Shown here: one piece after another, positions 53,404 through 61,593 of the stretch | Position numbering within the stretch: the first letter of the stretch is position 1 | Layout of the letters: each line of letters begins with the position of its first letter | NCBI GenBank assembly: GCA_021324735.1 | Contig: JAJPIO010000004.1 | Location: 62,001 to 126,000 of the forward strand | DNA: 64,000 nucleotides | Direction of reading: 5' to 3' | DNA from: Bacteroidota bacterium | Lineage (GTDB): Bacteria > Bacteroidota > Ignavibacteria > Palsa-1295 | Program-made: the position numbers and the translations under genes | Notes under the pieces: generated by a model | Told to the model about the DNA's origin: nothing | The model's input: only the letters and a program-made list of their open reading frames with translations | Database searches by the model: none

Positions 53404-54735
53404 TTAGTAACCCGCAATTCCGGTGCGTCCTTTAATACGGCCACCCGCCTTCATCAGGCCTTCGTAATTACGCATCGTAAGATGCGATTCGATCTGCTGC
53501 AGCGTATCGAGCGCGACGCCGACCATAATAAGAAGGCTTGTACCGCCGAAGAATTGAGCAAAATCACTCGTGACACCAAGATAGCTTACGAATGCCGGCA
53601 AAATTGCAACGATCGCGAGGAAGATAGCGCCTGGAAGAGTGATCTTCGTCAGGATATTATCAATGTAATCCGAGGTATGCTTACCTGGACGTACTCCTGG
53701 AATAAACCCGCCTTGTTTCTTCATCGTATCTGCTACGTCACGTGGATTAAACGCAATAGCCGTATAGAAATACGTGAAGAAAATGATCATAATGGCAAAG
53801 ATAACCGAATATCCCATCGAGCGATAGCTGAAGAAGCTGGTCAGGAAATCGCCGAAGCCCGTGTTCGGGAAGAACTGCGCGATCGTCGTCGGAATGAACA
53901 GGATCGACTGGGCGAAAATGATCGGCATAACACCTGCGGTATTCACACGCATCGGTATATGCTGCGTAACGCCACCATAGACTTTGCGGCCAATAACGCG
54001 TTTCGCATACTGCACCGGTATCTTGCGAATACCTTGTGTAAGTAATACCACGAATGCCACGATCGCTATGAAGAACGCCCATAAGACCAGTTCGACAATG
54101 ATATTGTGCTGGTTCGTCTGGACCATCTGAACTTCGGTCAGGATCGCGTTCGGGAAACGAGCAACGATGCCGATAAAGATAATAAGCGAAATTCCATTGC
54201 CAATGCCGCGCTCCGTGATCTGCTCGCCGAGCCACATCATCAACATACATCCCGCTGTTAAGCAGATGACCGTTGTAATAACAAAGAAGAATGGACTGAC
54301 GCCCGCGGCAACAACATTCTCCTTCTGAAGATATACCGCCATACCCGAAGCCTGACCGATCGAAACGAGTACCGTACCGACACGGGTAAGCTGGGTGATC
54401 TTCTTACGACCATCTTCGCCCTCTTTCTGCAGTTTCTGGAAATATGGTACTACCGCTCCTAACAACTGAATAATGATCGAAGATGAAATGTAGGGCATGA
54501 TACCCAGACCAAAAATGGCGGCATTCTTAAATGCCCCTCCCACGAAGAGATCGTAGAGTCCGAAGAGCGAATTGCTCGACGATGCACCCTTGTCCAGCTG
54601 CGAAAAATCGACGCCCGGAAGCGTGATATGCGCCCCAAGCCGAACGGCTATGAGGCAGAAGATCGTGAAGAGGATGCGATCCTTTAACTCCTCGATCTTG
54701 AAAATATTACGAAAGCTATCAGTTAACCTGCTCAT
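53404..54735 (-). CDS. secY: Protein translocase subunit SecY
   Basis: A 443-residue membrane protein with ten helices that forms the Sec export channel. Family motifs: FIFTIFCLIAVRLGAHITLPGV region at helix 1, ALGIMPYISSSIIIQLL (plug and helix 2), and loops GNGISLIIFIGIVARFPN and RVNTAGVMPIIFAQSILFIPT, all conserved in SecY. Length is normal. It lies 69 bases downstream of rplO on the same strand, the usual spc-operon order, and about 270 bases ahead of map. It should serve the export of most lipoproteins and cargo in this window before type IX transfer. Confidence 0.98.
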   Translation of the reverse strand: MSRLTDSFRNIFKIEELKDRILFTIFCLIAVRLGAHITLPGVDFSQLDKGASSSNSLFGLYDLFVGGAFKNAAIFGLGIMPYISSSIIIQLLGAVVPYFQKLQKEGEDGRKKITQLTRVGTVLVSIGQASGMAVYLQKENVVAAGVSPFFFVITTVICLTAGCMLMMWLGEQITERGIGNGISLIIFIGIVARFPNAILTEVQMVQTNQHNIIVELVLWAFFIAIVAFVVLLTQGIRKIPVQYAKRVIGRKVYGGVTQHIPMRVNTAGVMPIIFAQSILFIPTTIAQFFPNTGFGDFLTSFFSYRSMGYSVIFAIMIIFFTYFYTAIAFNPRDVADTMKKQGGFIPGVRPGKHTSDYIDNILTKITLPGAIFLAIVAILPAFVSYLGVTSDFAQFFGGTSLLIMVGVALDTLQQIESHLTMRNYEGLMKAGGRIKGRTGIAGY

Positions 54736-54804
54736 ATCAGTGGATGAGTAGCGAACAATGAGTAGCGAGAATTTTTCTCGTCTCCTGCATTACTCGATTA
54801 CTCG

Positions 54805-55290
54805 TTACTTGTTACTTGTTTCCTGCTGTGCAAAGAGTTGCTCGGCGCTGCCGCCGGCCTTTTCGATCTTTTCGATCGCGCTTTTCGAGATCTTGTGCGC
54901 CTGAACGCTGATCTTCTGCGAGAGCTCGCCATCACCAAGGATCTTCACCGGCATACCTTGTCGGTTGATAAGGCCCGCTTCCCAAAGCATATCCGGCGTG
55001 ATCGTCTGATCTAAAGGCAGACGTCCATTGCTTACGCATGCTTCGAGCGTACCGACGTTGAGAACCTGGTATTCAGTGCGGAACGGAGAGTGAAAACCGA
55101 ACTTAGGAAGGCGGCGCGCTAACGGCATCTGTCCGCCCTCGAATCCGGCTTTGAACCGGTTACCGGAGCGAGAGCCTGCGCCGTTCGATCCGCGAGTAGA
55201 TGTTTTGCCATGACCTGAGCCTTCGCCCCGGCCTACGCGTTTACGATTCTTATTCGACCCCGCCTGGGGACGTGGATTGCTGATTGCCAT
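54805..55290 (-). CDS. rplO: 50S ribosomal protein L15
   Basis: A 161-residue L15. The N-terminus has the typical basic, Gly-rich arm SNKNRKRVGRGEGSGHGKTSTRGSNGAGSRSG followed by FEGGQMPLARRLPKFGF; the C-terminal part has LPLDQTITPDMLWEAGLI and VKILGDGELSQKISVQAHKISKSAIEKIEKAGG. Normally follows rpsE-rpmD in the spc operon; here there is nothing ribosomal upstream, only repeats and a lipoprotein gene. The operon has been split. Confidence 0.97.
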   Translation of the reverse strand: MAISNPRPQAGSNKNRKRVGRGEGSGHGKTSTRGSNGAGSRSGNRFKAGFEGGQMPLARRLPKFGFHSPFRTEYQVLNVGTLEACVSNGRLPLDQTITPDMLWEAGLINRQGMPVKILGDGELSQKISVQAHKISKSAIEKIEKAGGSAEQLFAQQETSNK

Positions 55291-55317
55291 TTGTCAATTC
55301 GTTTATTGGTTACTAAC

Positions 55318-55552
55318 GACCAGGATTTACACGATTTGAATGATTGTCAGGATTGATTACATGATTTCCAAAGGATTATACTGTAATCCTTAAAAATCAT
55401 TTTGTCAATCCATCCAATCCTGCGAGGATTGTTTAGATGATTTCTAAAGAAGGATGTTGCCGTCCTTCACAAGGTTTGGGGAATTTATTAATCCCTAAAT
55501 CCTTAAAAATCAATCTTGTCAATCCATCCAATCCTGCGAATCCTGGTTTGGA
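55318..55552. repeat. Copies of the inverted-repeat family upstream of rplO
   Basis: CCAGGATTTACACGATTTGA...CAGGATTGATTAC (55319-55359) is a forward copy; AATCCTTAAAAATCATTTTG...AATCCATCCAATCC (55385-55420) and a very similar segment at 55498-55552 are inverted. The last two are near-duplicates of one another. Same family as 53138-53398, so rplO-secY is bracketed by it. Confidence 0.85.
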
Positions 55553-55673
55553 TTTTCGCGGAGTTTTCGGTCTCCGCTCGCAAAGCGTATGGCTCATTGC
55601 TGAGGCTCATCCGCAAGTGGAGGTTGGATAACAGCCCCAAAGCCGGGGAGTTCCGAGCATTAATATTCAAAGG

Positions 55674-55700
55674 AGTCATTCTGAGCGCAGCGAAGAATCG
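55674..55700. repeat. Fragment of the GTCATTCTGAGCG dispersed repeat
   Basis: AGTCATTCTGAGCGCAGCGA and the following AGAATCG match a sequence often found scattered between genes in many bacterial genomes. Only a short piece is present here. Confidence 0.6.
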
Positions 55701-56059
55701 CTTGGATTTAGCTCTTAAACCTGATTCTCAGAGAATAGCTTTCGATAGTGTTGTGTGCGTTTAATATTTATACTTTGTTAATGAATGGCAAACCCTTCTT
55801 GGGTCATGGGTTCAAAATTTAGCACCGTTGATTGGTGCCTTGATTTCAAAGAACGAGGATTTGCGTTAACAGTGAACAGATGGGCACCTACGGCTGGGTT
55901 CCGGGTATCAATGCGCAAAAAATTAGCTCCGGATCGACGCGAGAGACTTGCAAATAAGATGGTCTGGGATAATCGGCATTCGTTGCCAGTCTATCAGACC
56001 TCCCGAAGAGGCAACCACTGCCTGAAACAAATTGGCTGAGGCAGGAAAGAGTACCGTAG

Positions 56060-57022
56060 TTAGTGGCGCAAATGGAAACGGACGAGACGATAAGTTTTCG
56101 AAGCATCGATCTTCTCATCCTGTCCATACTGTTGATTCTCGTTTGATAGCACTTCAGATAAAGTTACGAAGAAACCAATTTCTGGGGAATACTCCCAATT
56201 ATACTGTTCACTCATTATGAGCATCACAAACCTTCCCTTACAGAAATAATGATAGCCGAGGATAATCTTATCCAATGAAAGGTGAAGGTTGCCGACCAAT
56301 TCGTTTGTATCCTTTGGAATCGCACTTGAACTCTCGTTATAAATTTGCCACGTCCCTTGAGTCGGGAAGCGGTAATCAGTATCAAATGTCCCTTGCCAAC
56401 TTGTACCAGAGGAATCGAGGGATCGAATAGGTAATATTGCTTGAGTGCTATTCGCAGCAAACGGAGTATTCAATTGAGCTACCCAATTGCTATCTTGTTT
56501 CATCACAATACTCCGATAGATCTGATCGGCTTCATCTTTTCCGGTCGAGGAGAACGTTAAAGGAAGGCTTGAAACCCAAACGCTATCGAGCTTTCCAGAA
56601 TCATCGACGAAGACATACGAATCCCCCACATGCCGTTCAAAGGGCGAAGTGTTTCCCATCAGCGCAATAAGGGCCAGCGTATCCTTACCAGAAAGAAGCG
56701 CCAGTGTTCCTTGATGCGGCATGACCGATTCCGGTTGATAGCGTAACGGGATCGTAACTGTAGAATCGGGTGATCGCCTCAAGCTATCATAGCGGAAGAA
56801 GTTAAGACCCGAAATGGAATCCGCTAGTGATAACGGATTGCTTGATAGCTTAAGCTTAATTACGGTATCCGCCTTCCGCCAAAGCGGCACCGTTCCAAAA
56901 TCGATCGTATCTCGTATGGCAGTACTGTAATTGTGATTCGGCTGAATTGGCGGCGTGGAAGCAGTACAACCAATTATTGCGATTACCAGTAACAGGGACC
57001 AGCGATGGGACATCTTCCTCAT
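56060..57022 (-). CDS. Lipoprotein of unknown function
   Basis: A 320-residue exported protein: MRKMSHRWSLLLVIAIIGC with lipobox IIGC (Cys19). The first part (about 35-130), IDFGTVPLWRKADTVIKLKLSSNPLSL...VTIPLRYQPESVMPHQGTLALLSGKDTLALIALMG, resembles one choice-of-anchor D/HYDIN-type beta-sandwich as found in the large secreted proteins of this window. The C-terminal half has no recognised motif. Start may also be the internal Met4. Function unknown; likely in the outer membrane or periplasm. Confidence 0.7.
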   Translation of the reverse strand: MRKMSHRWSLLLVIAIIGCTASTPPIQPNHNYSTAIRDTIDFGTVPLWRKADTVIKLKLSSNPLSLADSISGLNFFRYDSLRRSPDSTVTIPLRYQPESVMPHQGTLALLSGKDTLALIALMGNTSPFERHVGDSYVFVDDSGKLDSVWVSSLPLTFSSTGKDEADQIYRSIVMKQDSNWVAQLNTPFAANSTQAILPIRSLDSSGTSWQGTFDTDYRFPTQGTWQIYNESSSAIPKDTNELVGNLHLSLDKIILGYHYFCKGRFVMLIMSEQYNWEYSPEIGFFVTLSEVLSNENQQYGQDEKIDASKTYRLVRFHLRH

Positions 57023-57095
57023 GTCACCTCAAGGTAAATTTGAAACGGAAAAATCCGTGGGGATAGAGAAATGACCTGCAAATCACCCACAAGTC

Positions 57096-58178
57096 CTAAT
57101 CGGTTTTCCTTCCCGCAAATCGCGGTATCCATTGGTGTGCAGGATCATTTATCTGGGCCTTGTACCAATTTAATGCTCTGCGACCCGGTACTTCAATGCT
57201 CACGTAACTTAACCATGAAGCCAACCAAGAAAACACAATTGCTCCAAGGGCAAACAGCCAGTTAAAACCCGTTATTCCATGATTTTCCGCAATAAGACTA
57301 GCACGCCCGGCCAAGTCACGAAAGAAAGGATGCCAGAGATAGAGTGAGTATGAAACAACGCCTAAATGATGCACTATACGATTACCAAACACGATGGAGG
57401 CAACCCGGCTATTGTAGTAAAGGGATAGAATCAACAATGAAAAAGATATTACTACTGCCACATCGGACTTCGGTATTATCATAAGTCCAATAACCAGCAG
57501 CATACTTCCAAGGACAGAAATATTATTCGAAAACCATCGAATGGCAAACTGATTATGCGAAAAACGGTAAGCAATAAGTCCAAGCGAAAATCCAGCAACG
57601 CAACGAATAAGAGGCAAAACATTATCCGTCATCGTGAGATCGAGCGGACCTTTTGCCCCCAGGGATGAAGCCGCAATGCACAGGAGAAGAACCACAGAAC
57701 TAAGAACCTGTACAGCAAAGAAGCGAGAAAAAGCGAACGCTATCAAAAAGGGGAATACCAGGTATGCAAAAATCTCTGTGCTCACAGACCAAGAATTCCC
57801 CACGATAGATTTTGCGCCAAATCCCCATCCTTGGAGCATGAATATATTGGACAAAAAATCTATGGGCGACGACATTCCTAGCACTCGCAATCCAAAAAAC
57901 AATACCATTATCAAATGAAGCGGGAAGACACGCGCTATTCGATTAAACAAGAAATTCCGATAATCGCGTCTTGTCCAATTATTTTGAAATGTCTTACTAT
58001 ATACGAGAGCCATGACAAAGCCACTAAGGACAAAAAACAGATCAACGCAGAGGTATCCTTTCGAAACAAAAAAGAAATTGAAAGAATGAAACGGAGGAAT
58101 ATGCGAAATGTGATAGAGCATTACCGCGCACGCAGCAACCCCTCGAACGCCAGTTAGTGGCTTAATCTCATTTTTCAT
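57096..58178 (-). CDS. Acyltransferase family 3 (OafA/YrhL-like), second copy
   Basis: A 360-residue polytopic membrane protein with about ten helices. N-terminal IKPLTGVRGVAACAVMLYHIS with the conserved Arg and His, then KGYLCVDLFFVLSGFVMALVYSK, VGNSWSVSTEIFAYLVFPFLI, and VSYSLYLWHPFF near the end. It differs from the copy at 51103 mainly in lacking a long tail. Expected to acylate an exported sugar. Flanked by a lipoprotein gene and a small NTF2-like gene on the same strand; a common operon is possible, with gaps of 53-73 bases. Confidence 0.9.
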   Translation of the reverse strand: MKNEIKPLTGVRGVAACAVMLYHISHIPPFHSFNFFFVSKGYLCVDLFFVLSGFVMALVYSKTFQNNWTRRDYRNFLFNRIARVFPLHLIMVLFFGLRVLGMSSPIDFLSNIFMLQGWGFGAKSIVGNSWSVSTEIFAYLVFPFLIAFAFSRFFAVQVLSSVVLLLCIAASSLGAKGPLDLTMTDNVLPLIRCVAGFSLGLIAYRFSHNQFAIRWFSNNISVLGSMLLVIGLMIIPKSDVAVVISFSLLILSLYYNSRVASIVFGNRIVHHLGVVSYSLYLWHPFFRDLAGRASLIAENHGITGFNWLFALGAIVFSWLASWLSYVSIEVPGRRALNWYKAQINDPAHQWIPRFAGRKTD

Positions 58179-58231
58179 CAGGATTCAACATTCAACGCAT
58201 CTCACCATATCTAGATTGCATATTCGTATTC

Positions 58232-58627
58232 CTATTTTATCTTCCCCGTCCGCTGCAAGAACCCTTGAAACTTGCGCTGTTCACCTGGTATCTCCTTGTG
58301 TTCGATACTTTGAATGAGCGCGTCTTTTACTCGCACGATACTATCATATCGCAGCGAATGCCAGTAGTTATCGATGCGCACCGAGTCGGTAAAGTGTAAC
58401 GTATAGGTCTCCCCATCCACCGGCTCGACTTCTGACGAGTACTTCAATTCGTCGAATGCCTTCTGGGCTTCCTTATGCATCTGACGATAAATATTGATGA
58501 CCATATCACGCCCTTGATAATTACCTTCCCAATAATGGTACTGGCAGTCCTCGGCGAGAAGCTTGGCGGCTTCGTCAAAGCGGGCTTCGTCGAGCAGCGA
58601 CACGAATTCTTGTGCGACCTGTAACAT
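58232..58627 (-). CDS. NTF2-like/SnoaL-type protein
   Basis: A 131-residue soluble protein of the nuclear-transport-factor-2 fold: FVSLLDEARFDEAAKLLAEDCQYHYWEGNYQGRDMVINIYRQM at the start and DNYWHSLRYDSIVRVKDALIQSIEHKEIPGEQRKFQGFL at the end. The helix-then-curved-sheet pattern and the Tyr/Trp/His-rich pocket suit SnoaL-like enzymes or small-ligand binders, but no catalytic residue set is clear. The ATG at 58627 is the only good start. Function unknown. Confidence 0.75.
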   Translation of the reverse strand: MLQVAQEFVSLLDEARFDEAAKLLAEDCQYHYWEGNYQGRDMVINIYRQMHKEAQKAFDELKYSSEVEPVDGETYTLHFTDSVRIDNYWHSLRYDSIVRVKDALIQSIEHKEIPGEQRKFQGFLQRTGKIK

Positions 58628-58782
58628 GTTCTATTTTGAGAGTTTAATTGCTGGCAAAGATAGTAAAGAAATACATTATGTAACCCAAATTTCTTTGTAT
58701 TTTCGTTTTCTATGATATTGTCCCGCTCGCATGGGCGTAAAACTTGATATTAACGTCGTCTCACTCCTGTTGCTGTCTCATT

Positions 58783-58965
58783 ATGAAAATAAAGAAGACT
58801 TCAGTCAAAAATAACACAACTACTTCCGAAGGCCGTCGCAAATTTTTGAAGCAAACGCTTGCATTTGCGGCGATCACTGCGACCTATTCCGTAGTATCGC
58901 TGACTCAGCTTGCATGCCATTCGGATGACGTCACGTCCGCAAACGGCATCACTTATTATTACTAA
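58783..58965 (+). CDS. 60-residue twin-arginine lipopeptide
   Basis: A very short exported product, MKIKKTSVKNNTTTSEGRRK onward. Residues 17-23 (GRRKFLK) match the twin-arginine export motif; a hydrophobic stretch (24-41) is followed by the lipobox TQLAC, so Cys45 would be lipidated. The mature peptide is then only 16 residues, ending in three Tyr. The ATG 58783 is used since the frame from 58744 would place the motif too far in. It stops five bases before the GT9 gene and is probably coupled to it. I do not recognise a family; a small-peptide role is conjecture. Confidence 0.6.
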   Translation: MKIKKTSVKNNTTTSEGRRKFLKQTLAFAAITATYSVVSLTQLACHSDDVTSANGITYYY

Positions 58966-58970
58966 GCTGT

Positions 58971-60170
58971 ATGAGCCGCCGGCCTCAGCGGATCATTGTC
59001 CGCCGAGTCGATAATCTGGGCGATATCGTCTTAGCGCTTCCCGTGTTTGAAGCGCTCCGCAAGAATTATCCAAAAGCGCATTTTACCTTGATGGTGAAAG
59101 AGAGTCATCAGGCACTATGCGCTCATCTTGCGGACGAGTTCGCTCCCCCGCTGCCCGTCGAGCGATTCCATGAGTTCGCACGCAAGTATGACATTGCCTT
59201 CAATATCGATTACTTCGGCAACGACCTAAAAGAGCAAAAGAAGAGCAGCGTCGTCCGCCATATCAATGGCATTAAGTGGGAGCCGCAGCGACATATTGCC
59301 ACACACCTGGCCTACGGGCTGGCAATGCACGGGCTCGAATTCCCGTCGAGCCCTGTGCCACGGCTTCCTATCACGAAGGACCGTCGTACAACGGCAAAGG
59401 CGTGGCTCGAGAAGAACGGTGTGCCGGCAAAGAGATCCTTATGGATCGGGGTGCATATTGGCAGTCGAGAGGCGACGAAGCGATGGCCTACTTCCAAATA
59501 TGCAAAGCTCTGCACCTGGCTTCATCAGGCATTTAATGCCCACATCTTCTTTTTCGGTTCTGAAACAGAAGCCTCTTCTATTGACATCGTGTTTCAAGCG
59601 TTGCCGGACGATGTAGCCACGCGCGTTATAGCTCAGCCACTGGACGTCGTTGCCGCAATGCTGCAGCGGATGGATATCCTCATCGGTAACGACTCTGGAA
59701 TTTCACATCTTGGCGCCGCTGTAAAGACTCCAACCGTTTCTCTCTTCGGTCCAACGAACCCGACCTTATGGCGTCCTGCTGGCAACAAATCGGTACTAGT
59801 GTTACGGCCACAGCCAAAAGGCCCGATGCACCGCTCGACGAAATTGCCTGTACAAACCATCGAGCAGGTAAAGCAAGGTGTGCATCTCTGCTTGCAGAAA
59901 TATGTAAAGCGTGAAAAATTTCCGGTCCTCGACACGATCTCGGTTTCAGCCGATATTCAATTCGAGCGGACCCGCAAAGGCGTAATCGTTCGCAGCGGAC
60001 CCAAAGGCTCCGCCTGTCTCGTACAAGATGGCTGGCAACGAGTGAAGCGAATTCTCGCAACCGTCGATGAGCGGAAGTCCTATAAACGCACGCTTCGCCG
60101 TTTCCGCGATGCCGGTCCCCTGCTCGACCTGTTTATTTTGCATGGGATCGTGAAGTGGGGGCGAAGCTAG
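58971..60170 (+). CDS. Glycosyltransferase family 9 (heptosyltransferase-like)
   Basis: A 399-residue GT-B enzyme like those adding heptose or related sugars to lipopolysaccharide core. N-terminal IIVRRVDNLGDIVLALPVFEALRKNYP (the conserved NxGDxxLxxP), KRWPTSKYAKLCTWLHQ, and IGNDSGISHLGAAVKTPTVSLFGPTNPTLWRP (about 236-267) with the catalytic-type Asp and the NDSG loop. The last 80 residues are extra compared with the shortest members. The acceptor and sugar are not determined. Immediately follows the Tat lipopeptide gene; closed by a strong terminator. Confidence 0.92.
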   Translation: MSRRPQRIIVRRVDNLGDIVLALPVFEALRKNYPKAHFTLMVKESHQALCAHLADEFAPPLPVERFHEFARKYDIAFNIDYFGNDLKEQKKSSVVRHINGIKWEPQRHIATHLAYGLAMHGLEFPSSPVPRLPITKDRRTTAKAWLEKNGVPAKRSLWIGVHIGSREATKRWPTSKYAKLCTWLHQAFNAHIFFFGSETEASSIDIVFQALPDDVATRVIAQPLDVVAAMLQRMDILIGNDSGISHLGAAVKTPTVSLFGPTNPTLWRPAGNKSVLVLRPQPKGPMHRSTKLPVQTIEQVKQGVHLCLQKYVKREKFPVLDTISVSADIQFERTRKGVIVRSGPKGSACLVQDGWQRVKRILATVDERKSYKRTLRRFRDAGPLLDLFILHGIVKWGRS

Positions 60171-60195
60171 ACACTCGATTTTAGGCCATAAGAAC

Positions 60196-60225
60196 AAATA
60201 CCCCTCCAGTCATGGAGGGGTATTT
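60196..60225 (+). terminator. Terminator after the GT9 gene
   Basis: AAATACCCCTCCA (60196-60208) and TGGAGGGGTATTT (60213-60225), 13 perfect pairs with a GTCA loop, followed by CTCATATT. It lies 26 bases after the GT9 stop codon. Confidence 0.9.
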
Positions 60226-60426
60226 CTCATATTGAACGTAAAAATTTTTACGATGCGGATATCCAACCTATGATGTCCAATGCTGTTTTTTTTACCCCCT
60301 TTCTCAATTAGCCCTTATGGCATGAATCTTTACTATAATAATGCGGCAACGCGATAAAACAGCGCTGCCACGCCCTCCCCGGCTCGCCGTTCCGAAAGTA
60401 CGGTTCAAAATGAACCTCACACTGCC

Positions 60427-61593
60427 ATGGCACACGCACATTTCATCATCACACCCGGGAGAAATACCTTACGAGCCTTCATCGATTCCAGACACGCCGC
60501 AAGGCAAACGCTTCGGGTATATCTGCTGCTTGGCGGCATTTTATCGTCGGTGCTTTATCTTCTGATGAATATTATCGTACCGATGAGGTGGCCTGCGTAT
60601 GACTCCGCGTCTCAAACGATCAGCGAGCTATCCGCTATCGGTGCCCCGACACGCACACTCTGGATGTGGCTAAGCATTCCGTACACGCTACTCGTTACCG
60701 GATTTGGTTGGGGCGTGTGGATGTCGGCACCGAATAATAAACGCCTGCGGATCGCGGGCATCTTGCTATTCGCCTATGGCGCTCTGGGTATCTTATGGCC
60801 GTTCGCGCCAATGCATGTACGTGAGACCATAGCGGCTGGCGGCTCAACCTTCAGCGATACACTGCATATAGCGCTCGGCGTAGTGACGGAAATGCTCTAT
60901 CTCTTTGCGCTTTTTTTTACGGCGGCCGCACTGGGCAAGAAATTCCTGGTCTATTCCGCGCTTACGTTCATCGTGCTTCTCATCTTTGTGACTATGACGT
61001 TCCTCGATGCACCCGGCATTGCGAAGAATGAGCCCACACCGTTCATCGGCATTTGGGAGCGCATTAATATCGGCGTCTTCATGCTTTGGAGTGCTGTACT
61101 CGCGCTCGATTTGCTTCGTGGTCCTGCCGATTATATCGAAGCAAATTACGAGACCCGCGCTGCTCAACCAACGTGGCAGAGAGTTATCTTACTGTTCGTT
61201 CTTGGTTACGAGGGTTTAGGCGGACTTGCCGGAGGCAGTTTCCTGCTTGCTACGCCGAACGGCAGTTCGATGGACATGCCCGTCAGTATCCTTCACGGTT
61301 ACTTTCCTGATTTTCAAATTCCGGGTTTTATTCTTCTTGGCCTGGGACTGCTAAATATTATTGCCTTCTTCTTCGTACTCCGAAAAAGTTGGATCGATTG
61401 GATCGTAGCGGGTATCGCACTGGGTGGATTTATCGCCTGGTTTGGTGTAGAGATCGCAGTTCTGCAAGAGCTTCACTGGCTCCATGCCATGTGGGGCTTA
61501 CCCGTCCTGATCGGCGCACTTGCAACGCTCTCGCTGATACCAACAAAGATCTATAGTAATATATGGAACAACACCTATGAAACTGGCCTATGA
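60427..61593 (+). CDS. DUF998-type membrane protein with extra C-terminal helices
   Basis: A 388-residue protein with about ten hydrophobic segments. The N-terminal 230 residues fit DUF998: YLLMNIIVPMRWPAYDSASQTISELSAIGAPTRTLWMWL, GILWPFAPMHVRE and DTLHIALGVVTEMLYLFALFF. The C-terminal 140 residues (VILLFVLGYEGLGGLAGGSFLL...LPVLIGALATLSL) form another four-helix part not usual for DUF998 alone. No function is known. Its last 19 bases overlap the convergent glycosyltransferase gene. The 256 bases between the GT9 gene and this one contain no other gene. Confidence 0.75.
   Translation: MAHAHFIITPGRNTLRAFIDSRHAARQTLRVYLLLGGILSSVLYLLMNIIVPMRWPAYDSASQTISELSAIGAPTRTLWMWLSIPYTLLVTGFGWGVWMSAPNNKRLRIAGILLFAYGALGILWPFAPMHVRETIAAGGSTFSDTLHIALGVVTEMLYLFALFFTAAALGKKFLVYSALTFIVLLIFVTMTFLDAPGIAKNEPTPFIGIWERINIGVFMLWSAVLALDLLRGPADYIEANYETRAAQPTWQRVILLFVLGYEGLGGLAGGSFLLATPNGSSMDMPVSILHGYFPDFQIPGFILLGLGLLNIIAFFFVLRKSWIDWIVAGIALGGFIAWFGVEIAVLQELHWLHAMWGLPVLIGALATLSLIPTKIYSNIWNNTYETGL

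Larger units (their letters stand above)
55291..56059. other. 769-base region without a convincing gene, with repeats
   Basis: Upstream of rplO this stretch holds copies of the CCAGGATTTAC repeat (55318-55552, listed separately), a fragment of the widely dispersed GTCATTCTGAGCG repeat (55674-55700) and about 360 bases with no recognisable gene. The 85- and 80-codon frames near 55785-56127 on either strand have no family likeness, no ribosome-binding site and overlap each other. The rplO promoter must be within the first 150 bases. Confidence 0.6.

Noticed and set aside
55785-56127. Frames of 80-85 codons on both strands between rplO and the lipoprotein gene
   Set aside because: They overlap each other, lack ribosome-binding sites and known motifs. 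A decayed gene is possible but cannot be shown.
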